This document shows, one piece after another, positions 10,886 through 22,566 of a stretch of DNA of 64,000 nucleotides. The position numbers were made by a program, and so were the translations under genes. The DNA comes from Phascolarctos cinereus (lineage: Eukaryota > Chordata > Mammalia > Diprotodontia > Phascolarctidae), in contig NW_018344037.1 of NCBI RefSeq assembly GCF_002099425.1, positions 9,509,001 through 9,573,000 on the forward strand. Reading direction: 5' to 3'. Each line of letters begins with the position of its first letter. The first letter of the stretch is position 1. The notes under the pieces were generated by a model. It saw nothing but the letters and a program-made list of their open reading frames with translations, did no database searches and was not told the origin of the DNA.

Positions 10886-12412
10886 GTATACTTTTAGAAA
10901 ATCTGTCATCATTTATGCTCAGTCTCTGTGACCTCTCTAGCAGCCCTGCAATTACTAAAGGACCACAACAGGTTGAAATCTATTTCTTTTTTTGGTACCC
11001 ATGTCACTTTGGGACTTCACCCCAGGTCTCACCCACTTCAGGCCTCATTTCCTGCACAAAACCTTTATCATTTCACTTGATGGATATCAGAAGAGTAAGC
11101 CTGCCCAAATACATTCAGCAAGGGAAAAAACAAAGAGAAAAACCACCTAGGAACTCAAAGGGTCATAGGCAGAGGCTACTAATTTTTCTCCTTTGTTCAA
11201 TGACTTTGTTTAGGATGATTCATTCTTCTATGATTGAGCGACTTCTATAACCACTCTGCTCTGGTAAATCTGTCCCTCAGCATTCTGGGGTATGGGTATA
11301 TTACTAGGCAAGTGTCCATCAGCATTTACTTCAAATGGTTCTTTCCTGTACTCTCTTGTGCTTACATTGTGATGGAATACCTTTAAAAAAATTCATCTAG
11401 GAGGAATTTCTCCTCTTGAGATAATTTATGGAAATGTTTTAATTTGTCTTTGCTATTCTAAGCTTGGCTACCTGAATGTACTTGTCTATATGTCAACATA
11501 ATTAGGTGAAAGTGAGACAGAAACTAGATCAACATTTGAAATAGTAAAATATCTCTCTTTCAATTAACAAGCCATTTCTGAAGCTCCTTACCATTCTCAA
11601 ATTTGTTTCACCTCTGTGATACCAAAAATTTGTTTAGGGAGCCTTAAATGTAGGCTTCTTGAATGGTAAAAAGCTTGAAAGAATGCTATTATTTGAACAA
11701 GTATTGTTCTTTTTTAAAATTTCTGGTTATTACTTTTCTTGACTACTCAATATTTTATCATCTACCTTCCCCTAGGAAGTCCTAGCTTAATAATTTTTTA
11801 AGGGAGGAAGGACAGAAAATAGAATTTGAACCACAAAAGTAAGGGATGAGATTGAAAGAAAAATTAATAAGTAATGATTAAGAGTACATGTTTCTGGAAA
11901 TTGATTAAAACAATGTGTTTGTAGTGAAGATATGAATAAAATATGAGAATAAGCACTTGAGCACAAGGGAAAAAAGGAACAAGAAGATAAAAGAAACATA
12001 TAATTAAATTATTCAAAGCATAATATTTACCAGGTTGTTAAGACAAAGTATTTTATCTTAAGTTTTACTTAGTTCAGTTAATTTGTGAGTACTTTTATAT
12101 TAGTCACCAAAATTTATTAAAGACTACTTATGTGTTACAGACAGGCTGATGTTCATAAGTATTTGAAATTTTACTTGAGGGTTGAGGAATCCTGGCAAAG
12201 TAAAGAATCCATTACTGTTTGTATGTATTTATCTGATTGGAGTCTAGAGCTTGATAAAATGAATTCTAAAATGAACATGTAAATCAGGTAGCTTTTTAAT
12301 TATAAATGTTGTTATACATATTCACTGATAAGCAAAATCATATACTTCATTTTATCATATAAACATATATGAATGAATTTTCCATCTCCTTAATGAATTG
12401 CTGTATAAATTC
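10886..12412. other. unassigned sequence
   Basis: A 111-codon frame (10,915-11,250) shows no domain or family, and I do not call it a gene. The rest is AT-rich and unassigned. Confidence 0.45.
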
Positions 12413-12655
12413 TCTTGGGCAGCTAGGTTCACAGTGGATAGAGTGCCAGTCCTGGAATCAGGTACAGCCTGAGTTCAAGTCCAGACTCAGACATTTAATA
12501 GCTATGTGACCCTGGGCAAGTCACTTAACCCTGTTTGTCTCAGTTCCTCGTCTGGAAAAGGAGAAGGAGAAGGAAATGGGAAACCAGTCCAGTTTATTTG
12601 CCAAGAAAACCCCAAATAGGGTCATGAAGAGTCAGACAAAACTGAAAAACAACAT
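12413..12655 (+). repeat. Mar1-type CORE-SINE, full length
   Basis: Head 'gggcagctaggttcacagtg', CORE 'tatgtgaccctgggcaagtc', then 'aaccccaaatagggtcatga' and an AAC tail. First of three SINEs in tandem orientation. Confidence 0.92.
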
Positions 12656-12662
12656 AATAGTC

Positions 12663-12858
12663 TCCCACTGCATCCTGCGCCACCTCCAGTCATCCTGATC
12701 AATATCTGGCCACTGGACCCAGATAGCTCTGGAGGAGAAAGTGAAGCTGATGACTTTGCACAACCCTCCCTCACTTAAATTCAGTTCAAATGCAAGTCAT
12801 GTCATCATCTCCCTGATGTCATGGTCCTCTTTGAGAATGAAGGACAAACCACAACCTT
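12663..12858 (+). repeat. marsupial SINE of a second type, 3' portion
   Basis: It contains 'ccagtcatcctgatcaatat', 'tggccactggacccagatag' and 'gatgtcatggtcctctttga', with an AACC-like end. The tail recurs at 2881 and, inverted, at 14,328. I know this unit from marsupial genomes but cannot give a sure family name. Confidence 0.7.
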
Positions 12859-12887
12859 ATTCTATATTGTTTTTAAAAATATAGCTA

Positions 12888-13043
12888 CTGGGGCAGCTGG
12901 GTGGCACAGTGGATAGAGCACTGGCATTGACCTGAGTTCAAATCTGGCCTTAGACCAAACACTTGACACTCTAGCTGTGTGACCTTGGGCACACAGTCAC
13001 TTAACCCCAATTGCCTCACTAAAAAAAACAAAACAAAAAAATA
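12888..13043 (+). repeat. short marsupial SINE (SINE1/WSINE-type)
   Basis: The head 'ggcagctgggtggcacagtg' leads through the CORE to 'acttaaccccaattgcctca' and an A-rich tail. ATATAGCT before the head and after the tail looks like its target duplication. Low divergence suggests a younger insertion than the Mar1 copies. Confidence 0.88.
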
Positions 13044-14327
13044 TATAGCTGCAGAGAATTTCCATTTTTACAGCTATCAAATATCCAGAAAATTCAAGCA
13101 ATTATTACTTTTTAATGAGAAAAGCACATATGAAAATAAATAACCTGAAAACAAGATAGGCAAGAAAGTAACTTCCAGATATGGCAGAGCCTCAATATTA
13201 ATCTATCCCAGTCTCCACTCCATTTTTTATCTTTAATGCTTAACGTTAATAAGGGTCTTTGTTGGTGTTTTCAAAGCACCAGAAAAGCCTAATAAAACTT
13301 TGAAATCATCTAAGAAAAGTTAAATTTTGTTCAATGTCATTTTCATGTTAAGTTCCCTTTATTGTATTATAATTCTTTGGGAAATAGTAACATAGTCTCC
13401 ATGGCAAATTGCAGTTTGCCTGGATACAAAAAGCTACAAAATTTAAAAATATTTTTTTCTAATTTGACACTAACAAAAAATTTTATACACATATCATTTT
13501 TCAATGAAATTCATACTAGGGAGTGTGGTAAAATTAAGATTCAATCTATAAAGTTAGATCTAAATAAATCTTTTTAGAAAAAGTTTATCACAGTGACTAA
13601 TATTTAGACATATAATTTCATGAAGCTTAACTATATCAACAAATTGCCACATAAATATGTTGCTTAAAGTGGTCTCATTGAATGTATTTAGCATGCATAT
13701 AATTATTATTTGTGCTATTTACTATGATATTTAAAAAATCTATGATTCCTTTGATGTGGGTACTCCCTCTACCAATGCATATGTCAACATCTTTTTGCTG
13801 TAAAGAAAAAAAAAATTACCTGTTTGGAGTGGATATTTTGTTTCATACTTTAGCTTACAAAAGCAAAGATTTCCAAAAAGTGTGAAATGAAAAGGGTTCA
13901 CCAGGAACAAAGCCCACTGCCCCCAAAAACATTAAGGTAAATGCCCCCTTAGCCAATAAGACAGAACAAGCATGGTTACAGTTCCTGCAAAAGTGGTTGT
14001 ATTTCACTGACAGCTTTCATTATGACAATTAACCTCTAAAAGATGAACTTTAAACAGTCCTCTTAAATAATGCTACAAACAGCATAACTTTGATAAGATA
14101 GGATAGGCATTCAATATTGTAGAATACAGTGATATTGGAAAATAACTTATCAGTCTTATAGTTTGTCCCTTTTTGGAAGCCTTAAACCTCTTTGAAACGT
14201 AACTAAAGTTAACTTCTATCAAAGACTACAGTGATAGAGAACAAACTATTTCCCAAGACACCCTATTCAAATTTTAGACAGTTACAGTTATTTAAAAAAA
14301 AGAAAGTTCTTGTATGTACTGAACTGT
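13044..14327. other. unassigned sequence
   Basis: AT-rich. No gene or repeat recognised. Confidence 0.5.
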
Positions 14328-14392
14328 GTGGTTTGTCCTTTGTTCTTGAAGAGGACCATGATACCATCAAGATGATGCCATTGAACTGAAAA
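14328..14392 (-). repeat. marsupial SINE tail (second type)
   Basis: The reverse complement of the 12,790-12,858 tail: 'ggtttgtcctttgttcttga' then 'aagaggaccatgata'. Confidence 0.6.
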
Positions 14393-14511
14393 CTACCTGT
14401 CTGTAACTTCCAGTCATTGCTTCTAGTTCTGTCCTATCTGAAGTCAAACAGAATAAATCTAATCTCTCTTCTAAATTCCAGTGCTTCAAATATTTGAAGT
14501 TAACAGTCATG

Positions 14512-14766
14512 CTACAGCTAGGTAGGTAGGTGGTGAAGTGTATAGAGTGCAGGGCCTAGAGTCAAGAAGATCTTAGTTCAAATTCAGCCTTAGATACTTA
14601 CTAGTTATGTGACCTTGGGCAAGTCACTTAACCTTACTTGCTTCAGTTTCCATATCTGTAAAATGATCTGGAGAAAGAAGTGGCAAACCACTGCAGTATC
14701 TTTTCCAAGAAAACCCCAAATGGAATCATGAACAGTCAGACACGACTGAAGTGATAACACACAACA
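14512..14766 (+). repeat. Mar1-type CORE-SINE
   Basis: Full layout from 'cagctaggtaggtaggtggt' through 'ccttgggcaagtcacttaac' and 'gaaaaccccaaatggaatca' to 'cacgactgaag' and an AACA tail. Inserted into the CR1/L3 relic. Confidence 0.9.
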
Positions 14767-15171
14767 GTTCTTTCTCATCTTCTTCCTTTAAATTCACTAC
14801 TCTTTTTCGGCCTCACATATGAAATGAATACAGAATTAATTAAAGCATACCAGAATGAGATTGATGAGACTATTAACCCCCTCTATCTTCACATTTAAAC
14901 TTTTATTAGTGAAACCAAAGCTATGAAGTCACATATCATATTGATAACTCATATAAAATAATTCAGGTTATTTTTCATATGAAACATTGTCTAGACACAT
15001 TTCTTCTATGTGATATCTTTGAAGTTTATTTTTTGAAATCAAGTGCAGGATTTTATGTTTGTCCATGCTAAATTTCATGTTATTCAAGATGACACATTAC
15101 TCTAACCTATTGAGATTTTTTTTTGGATCCTGACTGTTAATCAAAACATGAGATCCCTACTTTTTCATTTC

Positions 15172-15287
15172 CGTCCTTCCTTCCTTCCTTCCTTCCTTCC
15201 TTCCTTCCTTCCTTCCTTCCTTCCTTCCTTCCTTCCTTCCTTCCTTCCTTCCTTCCTTCCTTCCTTCCTTCCTTTTTCTTTCTTTCT
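15172..15287. repeat. (TTCC)n microsatellite
   Basis: Over 100 bases of near-perfect TTCC repeats. On the minus strand this is a GGAA run at the 3' (A-tail) end of the SINE at 15,288-15,412, so it probably grew from that tail. Confidence 0.97.
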
Positions 15288-15412
15288 TCCTGGCAATCAG
15301 GGTAAAATGACTTTCCCAGGGTTACACAGCTAGTTGTCTGAGGTCAGATTTGAACTCAGGTCCTTCTGACTCCAGGGCCAGTGCTCTATCCACTGTTCTA
15401 CCTAGCTTCCCT
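15288..15412 (-). repeat. short marsupial SINE
   Basis: Antisense CORE 'agggttacacagctagt', then 'tttgaactcaggtccttctg' and the tRNA-like head ending 'acctagcttccc'. The sequence GATCCCTAC...TTTTCA flanks the SINE plus TTCC unit at about 15,152-15,167 and 15,414-15,429, a target-site duplication in the CR1/L3 relic. Confidence 0.9.
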
Positions 15413-15509
15413 GATCCCTACCTTTTCAATATCATCTGTAAGATGAATAAGTATGCTATTTAAGCCAAATTTTGAAAAAGATGAAGGCAGAGCAATTATT
15501 AAAAGGTCC

Positions 15510-15628
15510 AACAATTCAATTCAATAAACATATAGTCTACTTGGACATAAGCATTGCACTAGATTTTAGAAGTCCCTGAGATTAAAAAATAACATTCCCT
15601 GACCTAAAGGACATTATAATCTAATGAG
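15510..15628 (-). repeat. L2 LINE, 3' end
   Basis: Antisense L2 tail: 'caattcaataaacatatag...', 'aagcattgcactagattt', '...cctgacctaaaggacatta'. Confidence 0.65.
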
Positions 15629-16440
15629 TAATGGGAAAGTAAAATATAATTTTTTTGCATTATATGATTATAAAAAGGTTGTAAAAATAACTGCGTTCAT
15701 CATTGTTATGAAAGCAGTCAGAACTGCCATTATTTTGTCAGTATTGAGTGTGATAATTCCAATTGAAATGGCTTGTTTATGGCTTTGCTGGGCTGTGCTT
15801 ATGTATGCTTGTGCTAAGAATACTTCTTGTAGTGATAGCTGTTGGAAAATTAAAGACTCAGTCATAGAAAGAAGAGTGTAGTATCTTGATGCTTTCAGAT
15901 TACATTAAAATATTGAAGTTATGTTTTTAACTGTAAAAATCATATTAAACCTTGGATATGACTATTTTCCAAACACCTTTCTTTGTCTTCTCGATTTTGG
16001 TGCTATTATTCCCCCCACTCTTTTTAAAAATCTCCTGCCTTTTTCTCCTTTCCTCTGCCCCTCCTCCTGTCAAACAGACCCTCTCTGTTTCCACTTCATT
16101 AGTAAATGTCATTTCTATCCTTGTTCTTCCTTATCATCGGTGCTCAGCATTCTACACCTTTCCAACAGTTCAGCCACTGGGATGCAGATAAGATATGGAA
16201 GGTCTTAAGAATCTGCATTTAAAAAATCATTTTAAAAATCATTTGGTTTGATTGGTGCTGGTTGCCCCTAAGAAAATCTAAATGGCTACATGATAGCTTT
16301 ATTGCAGGATTACATGTCTTCTCATGTTATACAACATAGTCAAAACCACTTAAACAGTTTTTTTGTGTGAAGTTTCAGGATTTATATCTGGTCAGGAAGA
16401 GTAACATATTAAAAAAAACCACATCATTCGTATTATAAAC
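15629..16440. other. unassigned sequence
   Basis: Several short frames overlap on both strands; none resembles a known protein. No repeat recognised. Confidence 0.45.
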
Positions 16441-17093
16441 TGAAGGACCTGGGTCCTTCTTCCCTAAGGGAAAACAACTGGATGACACACACAGGCCACC
16501 CCTATGGGACCTAAGACCCTCTTTCTACATGGGAAAAAATGGGAGGGAGACCGTGCCTGTAAAAGTCGAGAGTGATTTTTATTAAGCAGTTACAGACATG
16601 ATCATGTGGAGGAGACAGCCTAATGTTGTAATAGCTCAATTTGGGGAAAGTAGGAAGTAGTTTATATACTTTTCTAACAAAGGAAGACCGGAAATAGGAA
16701 AAGGAGGCTGGAAATGAGCTGATCCAGAGAGGAAAGGTGCATTATGGACAGAGTTCCAGGAACAAGGGTGCTGACTTCTTTGTACAAGACAAGCAGGATG
16801 ATGCAGAGAGTCTAAGGCTCAAGTATAGACTACAAGATAAGTGAGAGGTCTCCAAGAACCAAGACTAGCTGATATCCCAGGGACTGGCCAAGGCTGATTT
16901 GAGCTAAGCTAGTTTCAGGGTCAATGATTCTGCATTTTGAACTGGGTTTACTCTTGGTCACTGCAAAGGATTATTGGCTTGTCAAGACATTTGGTATCCT
17001 GATTGGTCAAGTTAGTCCTATACCACTTCCCTTAGTTACTTGGTAATTGGGGAGCTCAAACAAATCAAGATAGTTAGTATATTCATTTTCACA
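16441..17093 (-). mobile_element. solo LTR, endogenous retrovirus fossil
   Basis: On the minus strand it begins TGTGAAAATG, has a TATA-type box (about 16,660-16,668), an AATAAA signal (about 16,577-16,583) and ends with CA, giving a U3-R-U5 layout of about 650 bases. No internal region adjoins it. It does not resemble the LTR at 2244 in wording, so it is probably another family. I found no convincing target duplication. Confidence 0.5.
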
Positions 17094-17529
17094 GGACAAA
17101 ATCATAAGGGGAGAGATTCATAAGTAACAATCTGAGGTCATGTTTCAAAAATAAACATGTATCTACACAGAACATGCAATCTTATCCTAGAATATCTTTG
17201 TATTTACTAACTCATGCATAGTCTCAGAATTCATAATATTTCATGTTAGTGTATATAACTCTCAATCAAATGACAATTGTACTATTTCCATCAGATGGGA
17301 GGGACAGCAAGAGGAAATGTGTAATAGTTCAAAATTGGGTGGAGAGGAAAACTGTAGAATGGATATAAATTGGAGAAGTCCTGGAAACTGTTAGAACATT
17401 CTGTTTTAAGTAAATTGCAGAGTAACATATTTTCAAAAATCTCAATAGGTATTTTATTAGATTTATTTTATATTCATGGATCCTGTTCACTCTTTGGCGT
17501 GTTATTCTTCACTTGCTGTATATTGTCTA
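17094..17529. other. unassigned sequence
   Basis: No gene or repeat recognised. Confidence 0.5.
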
Positions 17530-18172
17530 CCAAATGAAAGATAATTTTTTTTTTGGTCATAATCCTCTACAACCTGACTTTTCAACTCCTATCACATAAT
17601 GTTTTTCCACTTATTTTGGACTGTGGTCAATCTAAACAGCTAACCTGCTTCATATATTATTGTGACTTTTCCACTTTGATGCTTTTATTCACCTTACCTT
17701 AAATTGTTCCTCCTCATCCCACCCTCAAGTTCTACCTTCTGCTAATTAAAGGGATTCTTAGCCTGTGAAATGTGAACTTGTATGTTTTTTTTTAAATATT
17801 TAATAACTATATTACAAAATAATTGGTTTCCATGTCTATTCTTATGTCTATACTCATTTTATGCATTATCTGCTTGGGGACTATAGGTTCCACAGGACTG
17901 TTAAAGAGGTCCATAATCCCCCAAAATGTTAAAAACTCCTAGAATGCTTCTTATTCTTTAATAACCAGATGAAATCTTATTGTCTGTGTGAAGATTTTAC
18001 TTATTCCACCAGGCAAAAATGACCCATCTCTACCTGTGACTTGCAATGGCATTTGTTTGCCATCTCCTTTATACATTTATTCAATGTTACTTTTATTATC
18101 CTTACTTGTGCATGCATAATATCTTTTTTCTTGTCCTGAAATTAGGCTAAAAACTTTTTCTTTCTGGAGGAA
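17530..18172 (+). repeat. L2 LINE fragment interrupted by MITE
   Basis: Sense L2 wording ('tcctctacaacctgac', 'ccaccctcaagttctacctt') before 17,752, resuming at 17,943 with 'ttccaccaggcaaaaatgac' and the CT-rich run to the tail. Diverged. Confidence 0.5.
17752..17942 (-). mobile_element. hAT-like MITE (same family as 3833-4128)
   Basis: Ends GGGATTCTTAGCC and GTTAAAAACTCCT form degenerate terminal inverted repeats. The body ('ataattggtttccatgtc', 'ggttccacaggactgttaaa') is the reverse complement of the copy at 3833. Non-coding. Confidence 0.65.
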
Positions 18173-18204
18173 TGGTGTAGAATCAGATAGGGATTTCATC
18201 AATA

Positions 18205-18365
18205 AAAACTCATGGTGTGGAAACTCTCTCCACCAATGTGGTTGGATAATTCACCCATAACACAGTGTTAGTGTAATTGAGATAAGTTACTTTCCCAAGG
18301 TCACAGAGCTAATATGCATGAATTCTCTATCTTTCTGATTCTAAGACTATATCATATTCTCACTT
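18205..18365 (-). repeat. MIR-like SINE
   Basis: Antisense CORE 'agttactttcccaaggtcac' at about 18,283, preceded by a 'ggaaactctctccacc' block shared with the similar fragment at 46,735. Confidence 0.6.
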
Positions 18366-19107
18366 TATAATCTATAATATATGTTCCTTGTGCAGCTCCT
18401 TTTTTTACTGATAGTATATGATTCCCCACACAAATTTTCTCCCATCCATATAATGATGATATGCTTTTTTTCTATTTCCATTTTTATTTTCATTTGTTGC
18501 AGATTGCTTATAAACAAATCATGTAGAAATGACAATTTTAATACAACTAAGTTAAAATGGAATTTTCTCTAAATACATTTGCATACCAATAGTCTTTTTT
18601 GATATGATGAGAAAGAGGAATGAAAACAGCAGTAAAATGTACTTGTTTTCTTCTGATTTTCAGTATTTCCTGATATTGTCTGAGAGATCTGAAATTACTT
18701 CTGGGAATCTCTTGATATTTGGAATTTGAAATATCAATCTACTGAAATTAATTTCAAAATAAGGATGTGAGAAACTCTTGGTATTGAAATGACCTATGCT
18801 GCAAAAGGGAGACTTCTCAATTTAAACTGACCAGTGATCTTGGAAATATATTCAAATTTTCATAAATTTTCACAAGAATTTTTCATTGCTTTTCTCTCTT
18901 TGTGAATGTACTTGCATTTCTGTCCAAGACTTCTTTTTTGTTTAATGTTATGTTAGCGAAACTCATACTTGGACTCTCCAAATATTTGTCTAATTATTTC
19001 ATGTGTAATGGCTTAACTAAAATTTCTTTATTATATTAATATGCAATATACTATAGGATCTATAGTAAAATCAGCACCAGTTAATAGTGATTAGAAATAT
19101 GGGGATT
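18366..19107. other. unassigned sequence
   Basis: AT-rich, no gene or repeat recognised. Confidence 0.5.
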
Positions 19108-19370
19108 TTATAATGAACACTAGTCTGTGAGTCAGGAAACCTAGATTCTAGTTAGGATTATAAAATTAGACTTGTGAGGAATATAGGAAGCCATTAAGTT
19201 TTACAAATAAGGAAACTGAAGTACAGAAAATATCAGTGCCTTTCCCAAGGTCAAAAATTTTCCACCACCCACCATCATTGCCATCATTATTATTACCCTC
19301 TGGGCCTCAAAACATGAAGAAGTTAAAATTAGATAATCTCCAAAGTCCTATTCTTCTTTAAAACAGCCCG
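19108..19370 (+). repeat. MIR3 copy containing an inverted MIR3 piece
   Basis: The sense MIR3 head ('ctagtctgtgagtcaggaaa', 'cctagattctagtta') and its 3' end ('agataatctccaaagtccta') enclose an antisense MIR3 piece at about 19,160-19,255 ('aaggaaactgaagtacag', 'cctttcccaaggtca'). Confidence 0.6.
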
Positions 19371-19754
19371 TGAATCATATAACTATGAACACTACTGTTT
19401 ATGAATTAAACATGGGATTTAATTTTCTTATCGATCTTATTTGTTCGTAATTGTATAAACTTTCTTGATGAGAAGTTGATAGTGTAACATGACTTCTGCA
19501 CTATATTTACATTTTCAGGTTTTCTTCATCACACTATTAAAGTTCCTTGTTCTGTTATGTTACTTGCTCTATGATTTCTTCCTGATAGCATTGACACAAT
19601 TAACTTAGAAATTGTTTCTTTCTCACATAACTCAATAAGCTATATGAATTCCTTAATCAAGCTAGTGATTTATAAATATAATAACCATATTGACTATGCA
19701 GTGTTTGTATGTCTGCCATGGCCAAATGATATTTCTCCAAAATCTAACCTTACA

Positions 19755-19950
19755 ATGACTAAAACATTACCCTGATCTACCTGTCTAGTCACCCTGGAAA
19801 CAAAGGAAATGTTTTTATCAAATATCATTGGTTATTAGTGAAGCTATGCTGACTTTTATTGAACACTGATTCCTTTTTAAAATAATCATCAAACATACCT
19901 TTAATAATATATTCTAGAATTATCTAGGATAGTGGAACTTTTGCCTATTA
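19755..19950 (-). repeat. CR1/L3 LINE relic
   Basis: Antisense CR1/L3 string ending 'ctttaataatatattctaga' after 'tgattcctttttaaaa', a segment I recall well from amniote CR1/L3. Confidence 0.65.
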
Positions 19951-19959
19951 TCTCTAGAT

Positions 19960-20400
19960 GACATGTGTCAATAATAGGATTCATGGGTCAAAGGGTATGA
20001 AAAGTGTACTTACACGTGTTGCTTGATTTTAAATTTCTATCACAATGGATAGACCAATACATGACTCCACCATCAGTGTGACAGTGTTCCCATAATCTGT
20101 CCAATATTGACTGCTCCTATTTTTCATTTTTGTCAATTTGTTGTATACTAGAAACATATTAGAATGTGTTTCAAATGGTTATTTATAGTTTTCAGCTGTT
20201 CTTTTGAAAACTGTTCTCATCATTTGACTACTTGTTTGTGAAATAATGGCTATTGCTATTATAAATTTAATCATTTTTACATAGACAATATCTCAATATC
20301 AGACTTATCACTGGTAATTCATATAAATATTTTCCCCTCACCATATTTTCTTTCTTTATTTTCTTAATCACTCTTGTTCATCAAAAGTTTCTAAAAAAAA
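19960..20400 (-). repeat. L1 LINE, old ORF2 3' part
   Basis: The antisense wording 'catgggtcaaagggtatg', 'ctccaccatcagtgtgac' and 'tttgtgaaataatggc' parallels the better preserved L1 at 35,051-36,311. 5'-truncated and diverged. Confidence 0.65.
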
Positions 20401-20457
20401 AGTTCAATTTTGACTTTTTTTGGCTGATTGACTCTCACATATTTCAATATTTGAGCT

Positions 20458-20515
20458 CCACAAGCATTTATATAAGTGGCACTGTCATATATACTAGAGG
20501 ATACAAAAGTATAAA
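20458..20515 (-). repeat. L2 LINE, 3' end fragment
   Basis: 'cacaagcatttatataagtg' and 'ctagaggatacaaaa' match an antisense L2 tail. Confidence 0.45.
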
Positions 20516-20727
20516 TAAATCAGTTAAATAAATAAATAAATAAACCTATATCCCTTTTATGGTCAAAACATTTTTCCTTAGACATAATTCTGAAGATTAC
20601 CTCTTTCTATTATCCTTTAATTTGTTTATATGCACTTTAAAATCCAGATTCAGTAGTCATTTTGAGCATATGACATGAGCTTAATAATACCAAGTTCTCA
20701 TAGCCTATTTTCTGCTAAGCCTCTGTT

Positions 20728-20890
20728 CCAGAATCATAGAATCAAAGATCTAGAGCTGAAGGAAATTCAGATGTCATGCAGTGCAACCTTCTCATCTTAC
20801 CAATAAATAAATTGGAGGCCAAGGTCATACAGGTTGTGTTAGAAAGTGAATCTGAACACAGGACTTCTGACTCCAGAAGCAGTGTTTTGT
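20728..20890 (-). repeat. MIR3 SINE
   Basis: It opens 'gaatcatagaatcaaagatc', continues 'caataaataaattggaggcc', 'aaggtcatacagg' and ends 'cttctgactccagaagca'. Complete antisense MIR3. Confidence 0.8.
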
Positions 20891-21069
20891 TTTTAGTTTT
20901 TTTAGGTTTGTTTTTTTTTTTGGTCAGGAATTCTTTGTCTAGCATTTATGTTTTGGTATTTATCAAACAGTGGTCTGTTTTCTTCTGTTGCTTCTCTTTC
21001 TTCTTTATCTATTCTGCTCTACTTATTTACTTCTGCTATATAGTATATACACAAATACGTATTACTGTA

Positions 21070-21316
21070 GGCTCAGCTAGGTGGCAGAATGGATAGAATA
21101 CGAGGCCTCAGGTCAGGAGAACATCTTCCTGAGTTCAAATCTGGACTTAGACACTATTTGGGTGACCCTGGGCAAATCACTTAAGCCTGTTTACCTCAGT
21201 TTCCTCATTTGTAAAATGAGCTGTAGAAGGAAATGGCAAACCACTCCAATATCTTGGCCAAGAAAAACCCAAATGGAGTCATGAGAGTCAGACATGACTG
21301 AAACCACTAGACAATA
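21070..21316 (+). repeat. Mar1-type CORE-SINE, full length
   Basis: 'ctcagctaggtggcagaatg' head, 'gtgaccctgggcaaatcact' CORE, 'atggcaaaccactccaatat', 'agtcagacatgactgaaa' end and an ACAATAAC tail. Confidence 0.92.
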
Positions 21317-22429
21317 ACAGCATATGACTGTGGAATATATGGCAGATAAAAAATTTGATCTTATCAATTATAGGAACATCATTTAAAAGTAAGAGTTATG
21401 GCAATCCTACACAGATACATTTTTGTCTCTCTAGCACCATTGTTATTGAGCTATATTTCTGATAGTCTCTCACAGTAAGTTACAAACTTTCTAATGAATG
21501 TGTCACAGGAGTAGAAATCTTCTATTATCCTTATTCATAGGAAGCAACTTCACATTGTCAGAGTAGCAGGATGTGAGAGCTACTTCTTGCTACAGCTATG
21601 AGCCTTTAATCTGTCTAACTACTTAAAGCTGATCAATACTTGTGTCTCTTAGGCTTTTTCCATTTGTTTTAAGTTGTGGTTAAAAAATATAGCTTTTTTA
21701 GTCAACAAGGCTTTATTTAAAAAAAAAAAGAGAGAAAACTAAAAGGAGACCATTTCTTCACGGACCCACTCTAAGGACCATGACAATTCTGCCTTGCTAG
21801 GAATGGCCCCTAACACGTGTTTCCTGCAAGTCAAGAGTTTAGAGCTCATCCCTCATGCTGCAGATTTTCCTTACCACTCCAGGGAAATAGCTGTTATACA
21901 TTTTTAATCTCACACTTACCATACATTTCTTCCTTTTTGCACTCTTACTTTTTCTTTAATCTCCTTTCACCAGTGATCTTTTTTTCTCTTTTTAAGAACT
22001 ATTTAAAAACAGGCAAAAGTGGTAGTGATGATGGTGGTATGCATAAGTGTGTCTGTGTAAGTGTGCACATGTGCATTTGTAATTGTTATTACCATTCAGG
22101 GATTTTATTTCCTCTTATACAAAATTAAAGATGGTTCCTAAAAGGCTACTCAATTTCCAGTATAATTGTTCTTATTTTTTCTTCCCCTTAGCTTTTTCTT
22201 CCCTCCTGCCTATTTTTAATCATCACCATTTAAAAACTCTCTCACATCTCTAGTATTCTAAGCAACTTTTTGTTTGATTTATTCCTTCTGTCCTTTACAT
22301 TTGTAGTCCTCCCACCTCTTCACCCCTAACAGCATCATTCTTCAACTCCCACTCACATTGATGGGCCAGGTCCCCAGAGAAGGGTGATAGGCTACTTCTC
22401 TCATATAGAATGGTCATTATATGATATAG
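21317..22429. other. unassigned sequence
   Basis: T-rich in places. The 103-codon frame at 21,817-22,128 has no family resemblance. Confidence 0.5.
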
Positions 22430-22566
22430 GGGATGAGGAAGGGAGGTAAGAAGGGAGGAAAGAGAGAGACAGAGAAAGACAGAGACAGAGAGAAACACAC
22501 AGATGGTAGGGGAGAAGGGAAGGAAGGGAAAACAGGGGAGAGCAGAGAACAGAAAGGGAGGGGAAA
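22430..22566. repeat. purine-rich (GA/GGA) low-complexity tract
   Basis: Irregular AGAG/GGGA runs, directly outside the left arm of the inverted duplication. Confidence 0.9.

Larger units (their letters stand above)
14393..15475 (-). repeat. CR1/L3 LINE relic, split by SINEs
   Basis: Antisense CR1/L3 wording appears in three blocks in consensus order: 'cattgcttctagttctgtcc' (14,413), 'tcaagtgcaggattttatgt' to 'ttggatcctgactgttaatc' (15,039-15,142), and 'aatatcatctgtaagatgaa' (15,428). The gaps hold a Mar1 SINE and a SINE with a TTCC block. Very old; no coding capacity left. Confidence 0.65.

Noticed and set aside
10915-11250. 111-codon frame as a small gene
   Set aside because: There is no domain, no homology I recognise and no supporting splice or promoter signal.
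15148-15333. Repetitive LPSF protein frame
   Set aside because: It is a translation of the TTCC microsatellite.
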